Part shown: positions 1 to 4,933 of the stretch, piece after piece
How positions within the stretch are numbered: position 1 is the first letter of the stretch
Layout: each line of letters begins with the position of its first letter
Source: Methanosarcinales archaeon
GTDB lineage: Archaea > Halobacteriota > Methanosarcinia > Methanosarcinales > Methanogasteraceae
Direction: 5' to 3'
Assembly (NCBI GenBank): GCA_003661105.1
Contig: QMVM01000065.1
Span: 1 to 9,397, forward strand
Length of the DNA: 9,397 bases
Notes under the pieces: generated by a model
The model's input: the letters and a program-made list of their open reading frames with translations, nothing else
Databases searched by the model: none
Told to the model about the DNA's origin: nothing
Translations under genes and position numbers: made by a program

Positions 1-500
1 AGGGTGCTTTCTTGACACAAAAGAATTTACAAGAGAGGAAATCGATGAACTTTATACGAAACGGTGGTTGATCGAAGTGGACTTCAGGTTCATCAAAACA
101 GTTCTCCAGATGGATATTTTGAGGTGCAAAACACCTGACATGGTTTGTAAGGAAATCTGGGTGAATTTACTGGCGTATAATCTGATCCGAACGGTCATGG
201 CGCAAGCGGCGCATCGTCACAATCTTCCACCACGAACACTGAGTTTCAAAGGCACGTTACAGCAGTTAAATGCATTTAAGAAGAGATTTCTGCGCACTGC
301 CAAAAAGCGTTTGTCTACTATGTACGGACATCTTCTGAAAGCTATTGTCAGTCATCGCGTGGGGAACAGACCCGGGCGTAGTGAACCGCGTGCCGTCAAA
401 CGACGGCGTAAACCTTATCCGTTACTCACTAAACCACGGGAAGAAGCTCGCAACGAATTACGTAGAGGTGGGGTGTCTGCTTAAGGTAGTGCCATTAGTC
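1..500 (+). mobile_element. Right end of an IS4-type insertion sequence
   Basis: The transposase stop at 482-484 is followed directly by a short non-coding segment (485-500, GGTAGTGCCATTAGTC), which sits where the terminal inverted repeat should be. Sequence resembling a different transposase begins at about 501 on the opposite strand, so the element boundary is placed near 497-501. The left end and its matching inverted repeat lie outside the window, so neither the repeat nor a target-site duplication can be checked here. Confidence 0.6.
2..484 (+). CDS. IS4-type DDE transposase, C-terminal part (5' end outside window)
   Basis: This is the C-terminal portion of a cut-and-paste DDE transposase. 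The frame is open from the first full codon of the window to the TAA at 482-484, so the N-terminus and the first two catalytic aspartates lie beyond the left edge. The segment YTKRWLIEVDFRFIK (nt 53-97) fits the IS4-family Y-x2-R-x3-E-x6-K signature exactly, and its glutamate (codon 74-76) is the third catalytic acid. The following stretch, MDILRCKTPDMV then IWVNLLAYNLIRTVMAQAA, is typical of IS4-type transposases. The tail is rich in Arg and Lys. An internal TTG at 68 is not a plausible start because homologous-looking sequence continues upstream. No frameshift is visible in this part, so the element could be intact. The family call is confident; the exact subgroup is not determined. Confidence 0.85.
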   Translation, partial: GCFLDTKEFTREEIDELYTKRWLIEVDFRFIKTVLQMDILRCKTPDMVCKEIWVNLLAYNLIRTVMAQAAHRHNLPPRTLSFKGTLQQLNAFKKRFLRTAKKRLSTMYGHLLKAIVSHRVGNRPGRSEPRAVKRRRKPYPLLTKPREEARNELRRGGVSA

Positions 501-842
501 TATGCCCAATTTCTCCCGGAATAGAAGCAAAAACCCCTCAGCCAACCTATTTGATGAGCTCACGTACGTTTGTAACAGTAGGACTTTGGCAACTTCGGCT
601 GGATCGGCTGGCGGTCTGCCGGGTCCCTGTTTTCTGGGGGGTGTTCTCTTTTTTATCCGTTCACCCGCCTCGCAGGTGGGATCCCTTGTGTTATCCGGAT
701 AGTAAATCATCTCGTAGATCTGCGCATGGTCATATTGCACCCAGTCGGTTGTTACCGGTTCTTTGCTATCGTATTCAAATCCCCCATCCCGAACACCCTT
801 TATGATCTTTCTACAGTTCTTCGCCGCGCTGTTTGGAGGGAA
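495..842 (-). pseudogene. Broken DDE transposase, N-terminal fragment
   Basis: The reading frame resembles the N-terminal region of a DDE transposase found in archaea. Read from 5', it has an aromatic/acidic stretch (residues GGFEYDSKEPVTTDWVQYDH), then a charged linker with GPGRPPADPAEVAK, then a helical segment LLLQTYVSSSNRLAEGFLLL and FREKLGI. The match stops abruptly at about nt 501, where the neighbouring insertion sequence ends, and the frame closes two codons later at TAA 495-497. The whole catalytic domain is missing. At the 5' side, coding-like sequence continues past the GTG at 738-740 to about 840, but there is no in-frame ATG, GTG or TTG between 741 and the upstream TAG at 894-896. 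The original start therefore seems to be lost as well. A non-functional remnant is the best reading; the IS family is uncertain. Confidence 0.6.
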
Positions 843-864
843 TAAGATGAGATTGACCGATAAG

Positions 865-872
865 TATATAAA
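865..872 (-). promoter_or_regulatory. Archaeal TATA box for the broken transposase
   Basis: On the - strand this reads TTTATATA inside a wider A/T-rich block (864-877). Its centre is about 25 bases upstream of position 843, which is where the coding-like sequence of the broken transposase begins. That spacing suits a leaderless archaeal transcript. It is probably a relic promoter of the decayed element. Confidence 0.4.
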
Positions 873-930
873 TATAGCGGTATATACGTGTATCTAATGA
901 TTGACTTAGCCACTGCTTTTGCGGTGTCTA

Positions 931-1029
931 TTAGCGAAGGAAATACCCGACTTGGCATATTTGTGGCTGAGCATATTTGTCAAAGTGTTCTGCGGCATCG
1001 AGTGGGTCGGTCGAGTAATATTGTCCCAA
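931..1029 (-). other. Coding-like remnant downstream of pheT, unrecognised
   Basis: The stretch between the transposase remnant and pheT (about 897-1059) contains no complete gene. One frame encodes 32 codons from a TTG at 1027-1029 to TAA at 931-933. The translation has a balanced composition (GQYYSTDPLDAAEHFDKYA, then QPQICQVGYFLR). A second frame just upstream, overlapping the pheT stop region, reads VIDKDVCMMTGFG and could be the earlier part of the same protein before a -1/+1 shift. No family was recognised. It may be the tail of a gene destroyed when the mobile elements arrived, or it may be chance. Confidence 0.2.
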
Positions 1030-1059
1030 AGCCGGTCATCATGCAGACATCCTTGTCGA

Positions 1060-2679
1060 TCACAGCCCCCACATCTCAAACCCGATGACCGGCTGGTCCA
1101 GCCCGAAGTTCAGTATCACACCAGGATGCACCTCTCCAAAGACCCCGGCACGCCTGCCACCATCAACAATAATGTCTGCCCTCCTGCCATCGATAAACGC
1201 AGGGTCATCAGACTCAGTGATCTCATAAGCAACCACCCGTTCGTGCATCACAGCATCCACTATTGACCCAATCTCGCTAAAGTTTGCATGCGGGTCGATT
1301 GCAACCGCTGCAAGATGTATATCATTCCTGCCTGAAGCGACCACGTCCCCGACCTCGAAGATGCGCTGCGGCAGTTCACGGTGCTGGTTAAACGAGAGTA
1401 TCTCAAGTAGGTTCGGAAGGATCGTCGTGCGCAGCATCGTCTGCTCTATTGTGATCGGGTGCATGACTCGTGTGGCGCTTGTGTGCGGTCTCTGCATCTT
1501 CTCGAAATGCACACTCTCATTTGTTAGCGTAAACGGCATGACTTCGTAAAAACCAAGCCCCACCATGATATCGCGAAGATCTGCCTTTGCAAGAGATACA
1601 AAGTGCTCTTCTCCGATGGTCATCGTCTCAGGAAGCATCGGTGCGATTCTTTCGTACCCATACCCGATCGCAACATCCTCGAAGAGGTCATAATCGTGCA
1701 TGATGTCTGCACGGTACGCGGGCACGCTCACCTCGATCACATCGTCAGAGCGAGAGAGCGGCACCGCCCCAAAACACATCCTTCCAAGGCACTGCATGAT
1801 CTGGTCGCGGCTAATAGTAAGCCCGAGCAGAGCGTTTGCACCGCTGGCCGAGATCCGGCGCGTCACAGGATCGAGGTTCGGCGTCGTGCATCCGGTATCA
1901 GGCATCTGTATCCTCACAGACTCGATCTTCCCGCCGCGTTCAGCAAGTGCGGTTGTTACGATGTTTAGTGCAACAGATACGGATTTGTCCATGCCGGTAA
2001 CCTCGATGAACAGATCTTCGGTCTCGTCTCTCACGCGTGTCAGTGTACCGTTAATGATCGGCGGAAAGGATAACACGTTTCCAAGAGAATCGAGGATCAG
2101 AGGATATTTATCGAATTTTTCGACGAGATGTGCGAATTTAATCCCTTTCGGATGCTTGTCCAGAATCTCATCCATCGACATCGGAACATCGAAATCAAGT
2201 GGAACGAATTCAAAGGTTGGGTCTGCTGCGACGTACTCAAACGGCGGGGTCACACGGTCGAGATCGTGAACGCCGATCGATACCTTCGAGCGGTTGCGCC
2301 CGATTCCCCAGTGCAGATCCTCCTGCAGGCTCATCAACGACTCTATGGAGTATGGGGTAAATTTGACGCCCTTTACCACTGCGCAGGCAAGATGCGGGCG
2401 TATCTTTCCGATCTCGTGGTCGGATGTGATCGTAATCCCTGACTGCCCGACAACGTATTCAGGAATACCTGTTTCTATATCGAGAAAACCGCGCATAGCC
2501 CTGGCTACGCCTTCGACGCTGTAGAGGTCAGGACGGTCAGGAAAGAACTCAATGTCCACGTAATCGTCATACACGCGCTCGATGTCGGCACCGATCATCG
2601 GGATGCGGTCAAGTATTGTATCCCGATCCGTCCCGATCAGATTCTCAAGATCGGTGTAATAGAGGGTGATTACCGGCAT
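1060..2679 (-). CDS. pheT: Phenylalanine--tRNA ligase beta subunit, archaeal type
   Basis: This is the beta chain of the alpha2-beta2 cytoplasmic enzyme that attaches phenylalanine to tRNA-Phe. The beta chain supplies the editing site and part of the tRNA contact, while PheS, not in this window, holds the synthetic site. The 539 residues match the short archaeal/eukaryotic-type PheT, which lacks the N-terminal EMAP-like and C-terminal anticodon-binding extensions of bacterial PheT. The N-terminal domain has EFFPDRPDLYSVEGVAR (44-60). The B3/B4 editing region includes LHWGIGRNRSKVSIGVHDLD (122-141) and FPPIINGTLTRV (205-216). The B5 domain spans about 270-345, ending in YRADIMHDYDLFEDVAIGYG (322-341). 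The catalytic-like core follows, with MLRTTILPNLLEILSFN (415-431), RIFEVGDV (439-446) and GVFGEVHPGV (512-521). The start follows ccmC by 25 bases and no Shine-Dalgarno site is evident. Cotranscription with ccmC is likely; pheS is not adjacent. Confidence 0.96.
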   Translation of the reverse strand: MPVITLYYTDLENLIGTDRDTILDRIPMIGADIERVYDDYVDIEFFPDRPDLYSVEGVARAMRGFLDIETGIPEYVVGQSGITITSDHEIGKIRPHLACAVVKGVKFTPYSIESLMSLQEDLHWGIGRNRSKVSIGVHDLDRVTPPFEYVAADPTFEFVPLDFDVPMSMDEILDKHPKGIKFAHLVEKFDKYPLILDSLGNVLSFPPIINGTLTRVRDETEDLFIEVTGMDKSVSVALNIVTTALAERGGKIESVRIQMPDTGCTTPNLDPVTRRISASGANALLGLTISRDQIMQCLGRMCFGAVPLSRSDDVIEVSVPAYRADIMHDYDLFEDVAIGYGYERIAPMLPETMTIGEEHFVSLAKADLRDIMVGLGFYEVMPFTLTNESVHFEKMQRPHTSATRVMHPITIEQTMLRTTILPNLLEILSFNQHRELPQRIFEVGDVVASGRNDIHLAAVAIDPHANFSEIGSIVDAVMHERVVAYEITESDDPAFIDGRRADIIVDGGRRAGVFGEVHPGVILNFGLDQPVIGFEMWGL

Positions 2680-2704
2680 GGTAGAGACTTAAACGCGGTT
2701 GTAA

Positions 2705-3406
2705 TTAAGGATTACGAGAAGACATGGATTCCTGTAGAGCGCGTTCATTATCCATCCCGATGGTAATCAGTGAGATGTATAATAATGTATATGCTAATAT
2801 ATTAATGAGGAGCGTATACACGATGATCGGGCTATCGATGCCGCCGCCTTCGCTTGTCAGGTCAGGATGTAGTAGTGGAGTCCAGAGTTTGATCGAGAGG
2901 TAGCTCATCGGCACAGCCGCGAATGCAATGATTCCAAATACCGCCGATGTCCGTGCACGGCTCTCTGACCTCATCGCACGCCGTAGCATCAGATACGCTA
3001 CATACAGCAAAAACAAGATTAGTTGAAAGGTAAGGCGCGGAGTCCATTCCCAGTAGACACCATCCCATGCACTACTTGCCCATATCATGCCGCTTAGGAG
3101 ATTAAGAGCGCAGAAAACAGTACCAATTTCAGCAGATGACGCCGCAAAGACATCCCATTTCATTGTAGAGGTCTGGAGATACCTGATGCTTGCTACGAAT
3201 ACCAGGAAGAACGCCAGATATGAGGTCCATGCGAGCGGGACGTGGAAATAGAATATCCTAAAACTATCGACATGGTTTTGCCATTCATCATCGCTCCAGA
3301 ATGATGGACGTTTGCCTGGGTTGATCGCTGGGCTCGTGAAGGTCATATAGATTGCCGCGATCAGGACTACAGCGGTTATCAGGTAGAGTATGTTGCGTTT
3401 ATTCAT
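2705..3406 (-). CDS. ccmC: CcmC-like haem handling protein, cytochrome c maturation (System I)
   Basis: CcmC is an integral membrane protein that holds haem and hands it to the chaperone CcmE during cytochrome c assembly outside the membrane. The 233 residues show six likely membrane helices (about 5-23, 49-77, 92-114, 126-145, 154-175, 194-217), as expected. The two conserved external histidines are present: His55 in YFHVPLAW and His180 in LWTPLLHPD. Between helices 3 and 4 lies the tryptophan-rich WWD segment, WDGVYWEWTPRLT (114-126). It is recognisable, but the usual Asp is replaced by Thr. The start chosen is ATG 3404-3406, two bases after the stop of a small upstream gene. An in-frame ATG at 3425-3427 would add seven residues and overlap that gene. 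The role in multihaem cytochrome assembly is inferred from the family; no other ccm gene was recognised nearby. Confidence 0.88.
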   Translation of the reverse strand: MNKRNILYLITAVVLIAAIYMTFTSPAINPGKRPSFWSDDEWQNHVDSFRIFYFHVPLAWTSYLAFFLVFVASIRYLQTSTMKWDVFAASSAEIGTVFCALNLLSGMIWASSAWDGVYWEWTPRLTFQLILFLLYVAYLMLRRAMRSESRARTSAVFGIIAFAAVPMSYLSIKLWTPLLHPDLTSEGGGIDSPIIVYTLLINILAYTLLYISLITIGMDNERALQESMSSRNP

Positions 3407-3408
3407 AT

Positions 3409-3549
3409 TTACAGGTAAGCCATCCATTCAGCCATTGAGTACTCGAATCCTTCCATCAATTCGAAATTGACCTCTCCGAGCTGCAGGGGTTCGTTCTTGC
3501 ACAATCTCGCAGTTCCACATTTCTTGTAGCATGACCTGCATGGTTCCAT
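3409..3549 (-). CDS. Small four-cysteine protein upstream of ccmC, unrecognised
   Basis: This 46-residue frame runs from ATG 3547-3549 to TAA 3409-3411. It begins MEPCRSCYKKCGTARLC, giving a Cys pattern C-x2-C-x3-C-x5-C (residues 4, 7, 11, 17). A leucine- and acid-rich stretch follows, ending in SMAEWMAYL. There is no signal peptide, membrane helix or CxxCH haem site. A TATA box lies about 25 bases upstream, the right distance for a leaderless transcript starting at this ATG. The TAA is followed by AT and then the ccmC ATG, so the two genes would be translated together. Four clustered cysteines could bind zinc or an iron-sulfur centre, or carry thiol chemistry; this is inference. Promoter, start and coupling support a real gene. 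The same frame extends upstream to 3642 from a GTG, but the promoter argues for the shorter form. Confidence 0.5.
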   Translation of the reverse strand: MEPCRSCYKKCGTARLCKNEPLQLGEVNFELMEGFEYSMAEWMAYL

Positions 3550-3559
3550 GAAAGTTGAT

Positions 3560-3749
3560 GTGGCACCTGATATATTAAACGCTTGGGTGGGGCAGTGCGT
3601 CGCGAACGCCTGACCCTGATAACAACATCTACGCACCACCACGCAATAATAAGCACTATAGATGATATTGGCCAGTCACTGATCTACTTCGTATGCGGTG
3701 TGTGGGCGGGTTCACATTTCAGGCAGATCCGAACCTCATCCCGATCCAT
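3560..3749 (-). other. Short frame with CxxC and membrane helix, interrupted by one TAG
   Basis: From ATG 3747-3749 the frame encodes 21 residues, including VRICLKCEPAH, to a TAG at 3684-3686. The same frame then continues open to a stop at 3456. The first part after the TAG looks like a single membrane segment followed by a basic patch: WPISSIVLIIAWWCVDVVI, then RVRRSRR. Beyond about 3570 the translation loses protein-like character, because it overlaps the promoter and the small Cys gene in another frame. A TATA-like stretch (TTTATAGTTATA, 3784-3795) lies just after the rpoA2 stop. Possible explanations are a decayed small membrane protein gene, a TAG read as pyrrolysine, two tiny genes, or chance. 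No family was recognised. Apart from this and the Cys-rich gene, the 3428-3796 spacer shows nothing else. Confidence 0.2.
3570..3579 (-). promoter_or_regulatory. Archaeal TATA box for the small Cys protein and ccmC
   Basis: The - strand reads TTTAATATAT, preceded by CCCAAGCG in the BRE position. The centre is about 25 bases upstream of the ATG at 3549, so transcription would start at or very near that codon. It could drive the small Cys-rich gene, ccmC and pheT as one unit separate from rpoA1-rpoA2. Confidence 0.5.
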
Positions 3750-3796
3750 AGTGTGGGAGCAAGAATGTCGCGCGGACCTGGAATATAACTATAAAC

Positions 3797-4933
3797 TCAC
3801 GCAGGCGGCTTTGCAACCAGATGCACATCCCCTGTTCCGAGATTGATCGGCTGTCCGACGATTACGTTCTCGGTGACGCCGCTTAACTCATCAATGTCGC
3901 CGCGTATGCCCGCATCGATCAAGTGATTCACGGTCACCTCGAATGCCGCCCGGGCAAGGATGCTTGCCTTCTCGCCTGATAGTCCGTGCCTTCCGATCTG
4001 CTTGACCTCTCCGTCGCAGGTCATCATGTCTGCTGCAAGCATGATGTGTTTTACATCCACGTTTAATCCCTGCTCGCGCAGTGTCTCCATGATCTCCTTT
4101 ATAATTGAGTTTCTGGCAGCCTCGATCCCGAAGACCTCGCACATCTCGCCTGGGTGGTTGGAGGTCGTTCGGGCAGGATCGACGCCATCAATCTCGAAAA
4201 TCTCCTGAAGTGCCGTGCCTTCGGTATAGAGTATGTATTCAGAACCTTCCTTTTGTATGACTACCCGTGGGATTGCCTCAATGCCTTTGATCAATACTTT
4301 CTTAAGATTCCTGCCTAATTGCACCAGGGAACCAAGATTGGACTCCTTCGGACTGAGTTTGAGCGTGTACCCCTCCACCTCGATTGGGATCTTTAGTTTG
4401 GCTTCGAGTTTTTCGATGACGTCGGATAGTGTCAGGTCTCGTTCATATAAGGTATCCTCATCCACTTCGATTAAGATTACCAAATTTGCGCGGTCCGTAA
4501 TAATTCCACCCAGATCAGGGATTATCGTCTTCTGGATCTCCCATGCGACACTTTGAGCTTTCTTCTTGCTTACGCCGTCTTTCAGGTACACGGTCATCAC
4601 CGGTGTACTCGGGTTCTTTCGCGCATCAAGGATCTCGATCAGTCTCGGTAGCCCGAGCGTTACGTTGATCTCGGCGACACCGGCATAATGGAAGGTACGC
4701 ATCGTCATCTGTGTGCCAGGTTCGCCTATCGACTGAGCGGCGACCACGCCAACCGGATCGCACGGCTCGATGCAAGCAGCCGTATACCCGGCCATAATGT
4801 GATCGATGATCTCATCAAGTTGTTCCCTATTCGGTTTGACTTTTAGGAGTTCCTCTCGCAAGGTATCCCTGATCTTTGGTGGCAATGAGAGCACACTTAC
4901 ACTCTTCTCGATACTATCTGCTGTTACGGTCAT
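3797..4933 (-). CDS. rpoA2: DNA-directed RNA polymerase subunit A''
   Basis: This is the C-terminal part of the archaeal RNA polymerase largest subunit, equivalent to the end of bacterial beta' or eukaryotic Rpb1. The 378 residues are of usual length for a separate A'' gene. The trigger-loop region is intact near the N-terminus, with CDPVGVVAAQSIGEPGTQMT (58-77) followed by MRTFHYAGVAEINVTLGLPR (78-97). The jaw-type region follows. Near the end, the clamp-associated segment includes EVFGIEAARNSIIKEI (266-281), DVKHIMLAADMMTCDG (293-308) and SILARAAFEVTVNHLIDA (324-341). The start ATG (4931-4933) overlaps the rpoA1 stop as ATGA, and a GGAGG site lies 7 bases upstream, so translation is coupled to rpoA1. 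The usual downstream genes (ribosomal protein L30e, nusA, rps12) do not follow; a spacer and ccmC do. Confidence 0.97.
   Translation of the reverse strand: MTVTADSIEKSVSVLSLPPKIRDTLREELLKVKPNREQLDEIIDHIMAGYTAACIEPCDPVGVVAAQSIGEPGTQMTMRTFHYAGVAEINVTLGLPRLIEILDARKNPSTPVMTVYLKDGVSKKKAQSVAWEIQKTIIPDLGGIITDRANLVILIEVDEDTLYERDLTLSDVIEKLEAKLKIPIEVEGYTLKLSPKESNLGSLVQLGRNLKKVLIKGIEAIPRVVIQKEGSEYILYTEGTALQEIFEIDGVDPARTTSNHPGEMCEVFGIEAARNSIIKEIMETLREQGLNVDVKHIMLAADMMTCDGEVKQIGRHGLSGEKASILARAAFEVTVNHLIDAGIRGDIDELSGVTENVIVGQPINLGTGDVHLVAKPPA

Noticed and set aside
847..897. GGAGG at 835-839 followed by ATG at 847 and 16 codons on the + strand.
   Set aside because: The signal is good but the frame is only 16 codons, overlaps the relic promoter and matches nothing known. 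Chance is likely.
888..1266. Open + strand frames overlapping the pheT 3' end.
   Set aside because: They run antisense into pheT, have no ribosome-binding site, and their composition fits mirror images of coding on the other strand.
3583..3846. 87-codon + strand frame across the rpoA2-ccmC spacer.
   Set aside because: It ends inside the antisense of rpoA2, shows no domain or ribosome-binding site, and conflicts with the better-supported - strand small genes.
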